A stretch of DNA of 64,000 nucleotides, from the NCBI GenBank assembly GCA_903902855.1, contig CAIUWK010000018.1, forward strand, positions 1-64,000. Reading direction: 5' to 3'. Made by a program: the position numbers and the translations under genes. Shown here in pieces: positions 43,948-52,014 of this stretch; within the stretch, counting starts at the first letter, position 1, and each line of letters begins with the position of its first letter. The notes under the pieces were generated by a model, which saw nothing but the letters and a program-made list of their open reading frames with translations, was not told the origin of the DNA and searched no databases. This DNA comes from an uncultured Geobacter sp. (GTDB lineage: Bacteria > Desulfobacterota > Desulfuromonadia > Geobacterales > CAIOGM01).

Positions 43948-44340
43948 ATGCAACTCCGTATCTATTACGAGGACACCGATGCCGGTGGGGTGGTCTATCA
44001 TGCCAACTACCTTGGCTTCTTCGAGCGGGCACGGACGGAGTTTTTCCGGCGGCGCGGGCTTTCGGTGCGGCAACTCCACGACGATGGTTTCATCTTTCCG
44101 GTGCTCCGGGTGGAGGCGGATTTCCGCTCTCCGGCCCGGTTGGATGACCTGCTCCAGCTGGAGACGGAGGTGATGGAGGTGGGTAAGGCCTCCTTTATCC
44201 TGCGGCAGCGGGCGATCCGGATGGCGGATGAACGGCTTCTGGTGGAGGCGAGAATCACACTCGTCTGCGTCGGACCGGGGATGAAGGCCAAGCGGCTCCC
44301 GGCGCCTCTCCTGGATTCCCTGGATGGCTCCCATGATTGA
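43948..44340 (+). CDS. ybgC: YbgC/FadM-like acyl-CoA thioesterase
   Basis: A 130-residue hotdog-fold thioesterase. RIYYEDTDAGGVVYHANYLGFFERARTEFF holds the signature Asp11 and His18 region of the 4-hydroxybenzoyl-CoA/YbgC type. It hydrolyses short- or medium-chain acyl-CoA in the cytoplasm; YbgC is tied to the Tol-Pal system in many species, but no tol genes are here. The ATG at 43948 has AGGAGG at 43939-43944. Its end overlaps the following glycosyltransferase start by 8 nt. Confidence 0.9.
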   Translation: MQLRIYYEDTDAGGVVYHANYLGFFERARTEFFRRRGLSVRQLHDDGFIFPVLRVEADFRSPARLDDLLQLETEVMEVGKASFILRQRAIRMADERLLVEARITLVCVGPGMKAKRLPAPLLDSLDGSHD

Positions 44341-45337
44341 GCCGCTCCTCTCCATTCTCCTCCCGGTGAGAAACGGTCAGCCGTTTCTCATGGCGGCACT
44401 GGACTCCCTTCTGGGGCAGACGTTTCGTTGTTGGGAGCTGGTCTGCGTGGACGACGGCTCGACGGACGGGACCCCCCGCATCCTCGCCGACTATGCCCGT
44501 CAAGACCGGCGGATACGGATTATCACTACCGACCACCAGGGGATCGTCGGGGCGCTTACCGCCGGGCTGGATGCCTGTCGTACGCCGCTGGTGGCGCGCA
44601 TGGACGGGGACGATATCTCTCATCCCCGCCGCCTGGAGCGGCAGTTCGCCTTCATGGAAGAAAATCCCGGCGTGGGTCTTGTTGCCTGCGGCTTCCGGCA
44701 CTTTCCCCGGCAGGGGGTCCGGGTGGGGATGCGTTCCTACGAGAGCTGGCAGAACACTCTCCTGACCCATGAACTCATCACGCGGGACCTCTTCGTGGAG
44801 TCACCCTTTGTCCACCCCTCCGTCGTCTTCCGTAAATCCTTGGTGCTGGCCGCCGGTGGGTACCGCGACCCCGGCTGGAGCGAGGATTACGATCTCTGGC
44901 TCCGGTTGGCTGCCGCCGGAGTCCGGTTCGCCCGGCTCCCGGAGACCCTCTTCTTCTGGCGAGACCGTCCGGAGCGGCTCACCCGCACGGACCCGGCCTA
45001 CAGCGCCGCCTGCTTCCGTGCCTGCAAGATTCACCATCTGAAACAGGGATTTCTCTCCGGCAGCGATGCCGTCACCCTGGTGGGGGCAGGTCAGGAAGGG
45101 CGGGCTTGGATGCGGAGCCTGGGGGAGGCCGGGATCGGACTCTCCCACTGGATCGACGTGGACCCGCGCAAGCAGGGGCGACTGCTCCACGGCGCGCCGG
45201 TCCTTTCGCCGGAAACGGAGGAACTTTCGGGGAAATTACTGGTCACGGTGGGGACCCGGGGGGCACGGGAAGGGATCCGTTCCTGGCTGGCTTCGCGGGG
45301 GCTAACGGAAGGGGTGGAGATCCTCTGCGTGACATGA
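44333..45337 (+). CDS. Glycosyltransferase family 2 with C-terminal Rossmann-like domain
   Basis: A 334-residue protein. Residues 1-230 are GT2: LSILLPVRNGQPFLMAAL, CVDDGSTDGTPRIL, the DxD motif ARMDGDDISHPRRL, and SEDYDLWLRL as the acceptor-base region. The last 95 residues form a nucleotide-binding-like fold: VTLVGAGQEGRAWMRSLGEA, then HWIDVDPRKQGRLLHGAPVL and LLVTVGTRGAREGIRSWLAS. This resembles the N-terminal sugar-binding half of PglD/NeuD proteins, here at the C-terminus of a transferase. The fused domain may sense or bind a nucleotide sugar; this is inference. ATG 44324 is an alternative start. Confidence 0.85.
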   Translation: MIEPLLSILLPVRNGQPFLMAALDSLLGQTFRCWELVCVDDGSTDGTPRILADYARQDRRIRIITTDHQGIVGALTAGLDACRTPLVARMDGDDISHPRRLERQFAFMEENPGVGLVACGFRHFPRQGVRVGMRSYESWQNTLLTHELITRDLFVESPFVHPSVVFRKSLVLAAGGYRDPGWSEDYDLWLRLAAAGVRFARLPETLFFWRDRPERLTRTDPAYSAACFRACKIHHLKQGFLSGSDAVTLVGAGQEGRAWMRSLGEAGIGLSHWIDVDPRKQGRLLHGAPVLSPETEELSGKLLVTVGTRGAREGIRSWLASRGLTEGVEILCVT

Positions 45338-45384
45338 TGAGGGGGGCGGGATACCTGACGCGGGGCTCCTGACACGAGGCACTT

Positions 45385-45417
45385 GGTCCCCGGTCCCCGG
45401 TCCCCAGTCCCCGGTTT
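45385..45417. repeat. GTCCCCG 7-nt array
   Basis: Five units (GGTCCCC/AGTCCCC) in the gap before the wza-like gene. Same family as the in-frame insertions at 29418 and 38747. A possible promoter follows 15 nt later. Confidence 0.8.
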
Positions 45418-45431
45418 TCCCGGCTTTAGAG

Positions 45432-45460
45432 TTGACTTCACGCACGGCAAATGGTATGCA
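45432..45460 (+). promoter_or_regulatory. Possible sigma-70 promoter for the wza-wzc operon
   Basis: TTGACT at 45432-45437 and an extended -10-like TGGTATGCA (TATGCA at 45455-45460) are 17 nt apart, about 30 nt before the chosen wza ATG. The -35 is good and the -10 is only fair. It would drive the long export operon downstream. Confidence 0.4.
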
Positions 45461-45491
45461 TCATGAGATTTTTCAGCTTTCGGGGGGACCC

Positions 45492-46610
45492 ATGGGTACA
45501 GTTTTGAAACAGGGGATACGACGTCTCACCTGCGTCGGCATCATCGCTCTCGCGCTCTGCGGTTGCGCCCGGTACCAGGCGCTTCCCGACGGCACCACGA
45601 GGCTTCTGGGGGGTGCCGGTTCCGCCGTCATCGAGCGGGAAGAGGTCACCATACCTGTTCAGGAGTTGCGTGAGCCCCCCCCCGAGGATTACCAGGTGGG
45701 ACCCACCGACCTCCTGCTGATCAACAGCACCCCCAACTCCGTGGCGGTGGCCATGCAGTTCAGCAGCCAGAGCGGACCGCAGGCAGGGACCGCACCCCTG
45801 CCCCAGGTTGCCGGTCAGCTCTGCAAGGTCGACGGCAGCGGCTTCATCACCATCCCCCTGGCCGGGAGGATGAAGGTGGCAGGGCTCTCCGTGGGGCAGA
45901 TCCAGGAGAAGCTGAACAAGGCTCTGATAAAATATGTCAAGGAACCTGCGGCCATCGTGGAGGTGAGCAAGCCCAGCAGTCAGCCGCTCTATCTCATCGG
46001 CGCCTTCAAGGCTCCCCAGGTCTACTATCTGGACCGGCCGCTCACCGTGCTTCAGGGGATGGCCCTGGGGGGCGGTCCCGATATGGGGGCCACCGCGGGA
46101 GCCAATCTCCGGGGGGCCCGCCTGGTGCGTGACGGGAAGATCGTGCCGGTGGATATCTATGAGGCGCTCATGCGGGGCGACCTCCGGTACAATGTCTGGC
46201 TCAGGGGGGGGGACACCATCTTCATCCCCGGCATCGGCAGCACCAATGTTTTCATCTTCGGCGCCGTCTCCAAGCCGGGCCCCATCCCCATCGGCAACAG
46301 CATGATCACCCTCCCCCAGGCCCTTACCGCCGCCGGTTTCGGTGATCTCAGCTACGACTCGCGCATCAGGATCATCCGCTCCCTCTCCCTGACCCGGGGG
46401 GAACTGCTGGTGGTGGATGTGGACAAGGTCATGCGGGGCGAGGCGCTCCCCTTCGTGCTCAATGACGGCGACATCGTCTATGTCCCCAGAGGCCCCATCG
46501 GCAACTGGAATCATGCTCTGGGGGAGATCCTGCCGTCCCTCCAGGCCGTGAGCTCCGTCCTGCAGCCCATCGTCCAGCTTCAGTACCTGTACAAGCAAGG
46601 GGTTAAATAG
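45492..46610 (+). CDS. wza: Outer-membrane polysaccharide export lipoprotein, Wza/OPX family
   Basis: A 372-residue polysaccharide-export protein. A lipoprotein signal ends in LALCGC (Cys about 25). The Poly_export domain starts at DYQVGPTDLLLINS and is followed by SLBB-like stretches (LIGAFKAPQVYYLDRPLTVLQGMALGG; FIFGAVSKPGPIPIG) and the family ending NDGDIVYVPRGP. It forms the outer-membrane end of the export channel. I chose ATG 45492 with GGGGGGACCC upstream, which gives a proper signal peptide; the frame is open to 45432. It precedes wzc by 7 nt. Confidence 0.9.
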   Translation: MGTVLKQGIRRLTCVGIIALALCGCARYQALPDGTTRLLGGAGSAVIEREEVTIPVQELREPPPEDYQVGPTDLLLINSTPNSVAVAMQFSSQSGPQAGTAPLPQVAGQLCKVDGSGFITIPLAGRMKVAGLSVGQIQEKLNKALIKYVKEPAAIVEVSKPSSQPLYLIGAFKAPQVYYLDRPLTVLQGMALGGGPDMGATAGANLRGARLVRDGKIVPVDIYEALMRGDLRYNVWLRGGDTIFIPGIGSTNVFIFGAVSKPGPIPIGNSMITLPQALTAAGFGDLSYDSRIRIIRSLSLTRGELLVVDVDKVMRGEALPFVLNDGDIVYVPRGPIGNWNHALGEILPSLQAVSSVLQPIVQLQYLYKQGVK

Positions 46611-46617
46611 AGGAATT

Positions 46618-48939
46618 ATGCAGGAATTTCACGACAACCAGCCACCGGAGCGTCATCTCACCGACTACCTCCGGATGATCCGGAGGCGCTGGATCTCCGC
46701 AGTAGTGGTCTTTAGCCTGATCTTGCTCGGCATCATCGGTTACAACTTCTGGGTGAAGCCGATCTACGAGGCCTTGAGCACCCTGCAGGTGCTGGAATCG
46801 AAATCGGCCATGCAGGTCCCCTGGGAAACCAAGAGCCCCCTGGAAACCGAGATCGAGATCATCAGGTCCCGTTCGGTTGCCGAGCAGGTGGTACAGCGGC
46901 TGCATCTTAACTGGCAGATCTCGGAACGTTCCAAGGGGGTCGGGTTCAAGCTCCTGGAGCTGTCGTTTGCCCCGCCGTTGCGAGCGGTGAAGGTAGAGGT
47001 CGCCGGAGGGAAAAACTTTGCCGTCAAGACTCTTGAGGGTAAGAGTCTCGCCTCAGGAGTATCGGGGACCCTCCTCACCACTCCCGGATTCACCCTCCTC
47101 ATCACCGATCTCAAGGGGAAACCGGGAGACACATTCATCCTCCGGATGATCCCGGTTACCTCTGCGGCGTTAGCGGTGAGAGGCAAGCTTGTGGCCGGAA
47201 AGGTTGTCGGGGCAACGGGCCAGTCCAACGTTATGCTCCTCTCCTACCGGGATACCGATCCGGTGCGGGCCCGGGATATTCTCAATACCACAGTCCAGGC
47301 GTACCAGGAAAAGACCACCGCCTACAAGACCGAAGAGGCGACCAGGACTATCGATTTTCTTGAAGGGCAGCTGCAGAGCATCGACAAGGAACTGGATGTG
47401 GCGGAGAAGAACGTCGAGGCGTACAAGAAATCCGTGGGGATTTATACCCTGGATGGAGAGGCGTCCCTCATCTTCGGCAAGCTTACCGCCATTGATATGG
47501 CGAAAATGGAGCAGGGGCAGCAGCGCAAACTGCTGGAACTGGCCATGACGTCGGTTCAGGGAGCTCGTAACAAGGGGACGGCCTATTATCCCGGTGACCC
47601 CATCGGCATGACCATGATGGCGAAGATGGAGGAGCTGGATTCCCAGAAGAAGGCGCTCCTCTCGGAATATACCCCGGAACATCCCCAGGTGAAGTCCGTT
47701 CAGTCCCAGATCAATGAGCAACTGCGCCAGCTCCTCCTCATCTATCAGTCCGCCGTGGCCGGTGTTGATGAAAAGGTGACATTCCTCAACAAAAAGCTCT
47801 CCGCAGAGGAGCGCGATCTTTCGGCCCTGCCGCAGGAGGAGCGCGAGCTCATCAAACGGATGCGGGTCTCCAAGGTGAACGCGGACACCTACTCCCTTCT
47901 CATGCAGAAGTACCAGGAGGCACGGATCGCCAAGGCCTCCTCCACCGGCAACGCTAACATCATCGATACGGCCATTACCCCTGACAGTCCGGTTTTTCCC
48001 CAGAAGCAGAAGAATATCCTCCTGGGGCTGGTCCTCGGGCTGTTTCTGGGGGTGGGGAGCGCCTTTTTTCTGGAATATCTGGATGATACCATCAAGGATT
48101 CCGATGCGGCGCTGCGGGAGGTGGGGGCCCCGGTTCTGGCGGTGATTCCCCACATCAATCGCAAGGACACCGCTGGTCCTGACTCCGGCATTCTCATCGC
48201 CTATAGTCAGCCCCAGTCGCCGGCGGCCGAGGCCTTTCGGGGGCTGAGGACCAGCATCCATTTTTCCGCCGTGAACAAACGGAAGCAGCTCCTTCTCATC
48301 ACCAGCTGTTTCCCCGGAGAGGGGAAGAGCACCATCATCGCCAATCTGGCGGCGGTCTATGAGCAGACCGGCGCCAGGGTGCTTCTGGTGGATTGCGACT
48401 TGCGGCGCCCGTCGCTCCATACGCTCTTCGGTGTGGAAAAATTCCCCGGCATCACCGACGTCCTAGCCGGTGACATCTCCTGGAAGAAGGCGCTGCACCG
48501 GGTGGGAGGGGAGAAGTTCGACTATCTGGCGGCAGGAACGACTCCCCCCAATCCCGCCGAACTCCTCGGCTCGGAATCCATGAACTCCCTGATGAACGAA
48601 CTCAGGAAAGAGTATGATTTCATCTTTATCGATGCTCCTCCGGTGCTGGCGGTAACCGATGCCCCGGTGCTCACCAGCCTGGCGGATATTGTCCTTCCGG
48701 TGATCGAAACGGCCAGGGTCCCGGCAAAGGCCGCCAAACGGATGGGGGATATCCTGGAAAGCGCCAAGGCGCCGGTGGTGGGACTCGTGGTCAATGACAA
48801 GTCCGGCCAGAGTGAGCGGTACGGCTACTACGGCTACTACGGCTATCGCTACTATGGCGAGGATGCGGCCCGGGTGCACTCTCTTCCCTGGTGGCGACGT
48901 CTGGTGAAGCGGAAGCGTGGCAATGGGGATGGTCGCTAG
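46618..48939 (+). CDS. wzc: Polysaccharide co-polymerase/tyrosine autokinase, Wzc type
   Basis: A 773-residue BY-kinase. A Wzz domain with the first membrane span (WISAVVVFSLILLGIIGYNFW) is followed by a long periplasmic coiled coil (about residues 235-440), the second span (ILLGLVLGLFLGVGSAFFLEYL), and a cytoplasmic kinase with Walker A CFPGEGKST (Lys570), Walker A' LLVDCDLRRPSLH and Walker B FIFIDAPPV. The C-terminal tyrosine cluster YGYYGYYGYRYYGED is the autophosphorylation tail. It controls chain length and export with Wza. It is followed by its likely phosphatase. Confidence 0.93.
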   Translation: MQEFHDNQPPERHLTDYLRMIRRRWISAVVVFSLILLGIIGYNFWVKPIYEALSTLQVLESKSAMQVPWETKSPLETEIEIIRSRSVAEQVVQRLHLNWQISERSKGVGFKLLELSFAPPLRAVKVEVAGGKNFAVKTLEGKSLASGVSGTLLTTPGFTLLITDLKGKPGDTFILRMIPVTSAALAVRGKLVAGKVVGATGQSNVMLLSYRDTDPVRARDILNTTVQAYQEKTTAYKTEEATRTIDFLEGQLQSIDKELDVAEKNVEAYKKSVGIYTLDGEASLIFGKLTAIDMAKMEQGQQRKLLELAMTSVQGARNKGTAYYPGDPIGMTMMAKMEELDSQKKALLSEYTPEHPQVKSVQSQINEQLRQLLLIYQSAVAGVDEKVTFLNKKLSAEERDLSALPQEERELIKRMRVSKVNADTYSLLMQKYQEARIAKASSTGNANIIDTAITPDSPVFPQKQKNILLGLVLGLFLGVGSAFFLEYLDDTIKDSDAALREVGAPVLAVIPHINRKDTAGPDSGILIAYSQPQSPAAEAFRGLRTSIHFSAVNKRKQLLLITSCFPGEGKSTIIANLAAVYEQTGARVLLVDCDLRRPSLHTLFGVEKFPGITDVLAGDISWKKALHRVGGEKFDYLAAGTTPPNPAELLGSESMNSLMNELRKEYDFIFIDAPPVLAVTDAPVLTSLADIVLPVIETARVPAKAAKRMGDILESAKAPVVGLVVNDKSGQSERYGYYGYYGYRYYGEDAARVHSLPWWRRLVKRKRGNGDGR

Positions 48940-48945
48940 CCGGTG

Positions 48946-49755
48946 ATGTCCGACTTTATCGACAGCCACTGCCACCTTATTCCGGGGATCGATGACGGCG
49001 CCGGGAGCTTTGACGAGTCCCTGGAGATGGCCGAGGCCCTTGTGGGCGCCGGTTTCTCCAAGATCTGGTGCACCCCCCACCGGATCACCGGCGCCTATGA
49101 TGCCGACCCTCCGCTCATCCGGGAGTTGGTGAAGGAGTTGCAGCAGCGGATTACCCGTGCGGGGATACCGCTCATTGTTGCGCCGGCATCGGAATATTAT
49201 TTCGACGAATTTCTCCTCTCGTTACTCGCCGACCCCCTGCCGCTCTACGAAACAATGATTCTGGTGGAATTTCCCCCCTCAACCCTGGCGGCGGTGGTCC
49301 CCGAAATCCTCTATCAGGTGCTCCGGAGCGGTTACACACCGCTCATCGCCCATCCGGAGCGTTCCCGGATTTTTTTCCCCACAGACGAACCGTCATCCGC
49401 TTCCGATTTTTCTTTGCTCGCTTCCCTCCGGGCACTGCTGACGGGAAAGAGGCGGGAGCGGGTGGAGGAGCGGGACAGTGAACTTCCCCCGCTCCTGCTC
49501 CAGCTCCGCTCCATGGGGTGCCGGTTCCAAGGGAATATCGGCAGCTTCGCCGGACTCTATGGGGAGGCTGCCAAGGAGACCGCTCTGCTCTTTCTGCGGG
49601 GAGGTCTCTACGACCGGCTGGGGAGTGACGCTCACCGCTCCGGACAGCTCTCCTCCCTGTTGACGGAGGGGCTGGGGGTGGTCCGGGATACGGTGGGGCC
49701 GGCCGGTCTGAAGCGGCTGCTCCAGGAGAAGAAGAGGGGGGCGGCCATCCCATGA
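48946..49755 (+). CDS. PHP-family tyrosine-protein phosphatase, CpsB/YwqE type
   Basis: A 269-residue polymerase-and-histidinol-phosphatase fold protein. The metal-binding DSHCHLIPGIDDGAGSFDESLEMA opening, WCTPHRITG, PLIAHPER and the final RLGSDAHRSG are all present. CpsB/YwqE enzymes dephosphorylate the BY-kinase tyrosine tail and so tune polysaccharide export; the place directly after wzc supports that. Residues about 150-180 (DFSLLASLRALLTGKRRERVEERDSE) look like an insertion. GTG 48943 is an alternative start. It overlaps the next gene by ATGA at 49752-49755. Confidence 0.88.
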   Translation: MSDFIDSHCHLIPGIDDGAGSFDESLEMAEALVGAGFSKIWCTPHRITGAYDADPPLIRELVKELQQRITRAGIPLIVAPASEYYFDEFLLSLLADPLPLYETMILVEFPPSTLAAVVPEILYQVLRSGYTPLIAHPERSRIFFPTDEPSSASDFSLLASLRALLTGKRRERVEERDSELPPLLLQLRSMGCRFQGNIGSFAGLYGEAAKETALLFLRGGLYDRLGSDAHRSGQLSSLLTEGLGVVRDTVGPAGLKRLLQEKKRGAAIP

Positions 49756-50870
49756 CCGGTCCCGACTCTCCCCCCTTCCGGGCTCTGGTTCTCCTCACCG
49801 ACGCCTTCGGCGGGGTGGGGGGTATCCAACTGTACAACCGGGACCTGCTGACGGCGCTCGGCGCCCATCCCCGCTGCGGGGAGGTGGTGGCCATTCCCCG
49901 GAAGATCACCTACGCCGCTGGAGCGCTCCCCCCCAGGCTTACCTACCGCACCGACGGGGTGGGGAGCGCCCTGGGGTACTGCCGCTCCCTGGCGCGGGCC
50001 ATGGCCGGGGGGCGATTCGATCTTCTCATCTGTTGCCACCTGAACCTCCTCCCTCTGGCATGGTTGGCTGCCGCGCTCTGTCGGGTTCCGCTCCTGCTGG
50101 TTTTGTTCGGCAAGGAGGCGTGGCAACCTCCGGGAAATGTTCTCACCCGGCTGCTGCTGAAACGGGTGGATGCCTTTGCGTCCATCAGCCGAGTGACGGA
50201 TCAGCGTTTTCGCTCCTGGGCCAGGGTCCGCCCCGGCGAGACGGTTCTTCTCCCCAACGCCATCCGTCTGGAGCAGTATGGTCCGGGGCCCAAAGAGCCG
50301 GCACTGCTCCGGCGGTTCGGCCTGGAAGGGAAGCGGGTGCTCATGACCTTCGGTCGACTGGAGTCCCGCGACCGGCAGAAGGGGTTCGACGAGGTGCTGC
50401 AGCTCATGCCCCGACTTCTGCTGGAGTATCCCGATCTGGTTTATCTCATCGCCGGCCAGGGGCCGGACCGGGGACGGCTGGAAGCCGTGGCCGCGAGCCT
50501 GGGGCTGGCTGACCGGGTGATCTTCACCGGCATGGTGCCGGAGGAGGAGAAGGCGCAGTACTACCGGCTGGCCGACGTCTATGTGATGCCCAGCGCGAAG
50601 GAAGGGTTCGGTTTCGTCTTTCTGGAAGCCATGGCCTGCGGCATTCCGGTGATCGCCAGTAACAGCGACGGGAGCCGGGAGGCGGTGCGTGACGGTCTGC
50701 TGGGGAGGTTGGTGGACCCGGCTGATCCCGATGAGCTGTTCCGGGCCATCGGGGCGGCCCTGGAAGAACCCCGGGGGGTGATCCCCCAAGGGGTGGACTA
50801 TTTTTCCTATGGTAACTTTGCCGGGCGTCTTCATGAGTTGGCGGAGAGGGTGATGAGGCGTGAGACATGA
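49752..50870 (+). CDS. Glycosyltransferase family 4
   Basis: A 372-residue GT-B enzyme. FGGVGGIQLYNRDLL is the N-terminal acceptor loop, VLMTFGRLESRDRQKGFDEVL the donor half start, and KEGFGFVFLEAMACGIPVIASNSDGSREAV gives EX7E. It lies between the wzc phosphatase and the ABC transporter permease, so it belongs to the exported glycan. The sugar is unknown. Confidence 0.87.
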   Translation: MTGPDSPPFRALVLLTDAFGGVGGIQLYNRDLLTALGAHPRCGEVVAIPRKITYAAGALPPRLTYRTDGVGSALGYCRSLARAMAGGRFDLLICCHLNLLPLAWLAAALCRVPLLLVLFGKEAWQPPGNVLTRLLLKRVDAFASISRVTDQRFRSWARVRPGETVLLPNAIRLEQYGPGPKEPALLRRFGLEGKRVLMTFGRLESRDRQKGFDEVLQLMPRLLLEYPDLVYLIAGQGPDRGRLEAVAASLGLADRVIFTGMVPEEEKAQYYRLADVYVMPSAKEGFGFVFLEAMACGIPVIASNSDGSREAVRDGLLGRLVDPADPDELFRAIGAALEEPRGVIPQGVDYFSYGNFAGRLHELAERVMRRET

Positions 50871-50880
50871 GGAGCGAGGT

Positions 50881-51720
50881 GTGAAACAGAGCTACACAAT
50901 CCGGCCGGCAACGGGGTGGTTTGACCTGCATCTGGCAGATCTCTGGCGCTACCGCGATCTGATCCTCCTCTTTGTTCGCCGGGATTTTGTGGCGCTCTAC
51001 AAGCAGACTGTTCTCGGGCCGCTCTGGTACGTGATCCAGCCGCTTCTGACCACCCTCGTCTTCACCATCATCTTCGGCAGGGTCGCCAGAATCCCCACGG
51101 ACGGTCTCCCCCCCACCCTCTTCTATCTGGCCGGGCTCACCCCCTGGAATTATTTCGCCGGCTGTCTCACCAAGACCTCCGGTACCTTCATCAGCAACGC
51201 CAATATCTTCGGCAAGGTCTATTTCCCGCGACTGGCGGTCCCCCTTTCCGTGGTCATCAGCGGGCTCATCGGCTTTGCCATCCAGTTGGCGCTCTTTCTC
51301 TGTTTCATGGCGTTTTATGCTCTCAAGGGGACGGTTATCTCCGTCTCGCCGCTTCTCATCCTCTTCCTCCCGCTCCTGGTGCTTCAGACCGCGGCCCTGG
51401 GGCTCGGTTTCGGGATCATCGTCTCGTCACTGACCACCAGATACCGCGATCTTGCCTTTCTTGTCAGCTTCGGGGTCCAGCTCTGGATGTATGCCACCCC
51501 CATTGTCTACCCGGCCTCCCGGATCCCTCCGGCGTGGCTCTGGCTCAGCTACCTCAATCCCATGACCCCGGTGGTGGAGCTCTTCCGTTACGCCTTTCTG
51601 GGGAGCGGCACGGTGAATCCGTGGCAGGTGGCGTTCAGTCTGGCCATGACTCTTCTGATTCTTTTCAGCGGCATCGTCCTCTTCAGCCGCGTGGAAAAGA
51701 GTTTCATGGATACGGTGTAG
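50881..51720 (+). CDS. wzm: ABC-2 type polysaccharide export permease, Wzm
   Basis: A 279-residue inner-membrane permease with six spans. The family opening DLWRYRDLILLFVRRDFVALYKQTVLGPLWYVIQP is complete, as is the ending NPMTPVVELFRYAFLG. With Wzt it exports undecaprenyl-diphosphate-linked O-antigen or capsule across the inner membrane. I chose GTG 50881 with GGAG spaced 7 nt; GTG 50860 is possible and would overlap the previous gene by 11 nt. An inverted repeat array separates it from wzt. Confidence 0.92.
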   Translation: MKQSYTIRPATGWFDLHLADLWRYRDLILLFVRRDFVALYKQTVLGPLWYVIQPLLTTLVFTIIFGRVARIPTDGLPPTLFYLAGLTPWNYFAGCLTKTSGTFISNANIFGKVYFPRLAVPLSVVISGLIGFAIQLALFLCFMAFYALKGTVISVSPLLILFLPLLVLQTAALGLGFGIIVSSLTTRYRDLAFLVSFGVQLWMYATPIVYPASRIPPAWLWLSYLNPMTPVVELFRYAFLGSGTVNPWQVAFSLAMTLLILFSGIVLFSRVEKSFMDTV

Positions 51721-52014
51721 CGGCGGGAAGACTGTTGAATTGTTGAATCGTTGAATCGTTTTATTGTTGAATTGTTGAATTGTTGAATCATTGAATCGTT
51801 GAATCGTTGAATCGTATGATTGTTGAAACGTTGAGGCTCTTGCAAAGGAATTTCCGTTCAACACCTCAACACCTCAACACCTCAACACCTCAACAATTCA
51901 ACATTTCATCAATTCAACATTTCATCAATTCAACATTTCAACGATTCAACATTTCAACGATTCAACATTTCAACATTTTAACATTTCAACAGCTCAACAG
52001 CAAAACGGTTTCCC
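51721..52014. repeat. Inverted 8-nt-period arrays between wzm and wzt
   Basis: GTTGAATT/GTTGAATC units run at 51733-51833 and the complementary CAACACCT/CAACATTT units at 51858-52002, filling nearly the whole 294-nt gap. The RNA could form a stem of many tens of base pairs between two genes whose products work as one transporter. No ribosome site of normal strength is seen before the wzt ATG. Confidence 0.85.
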
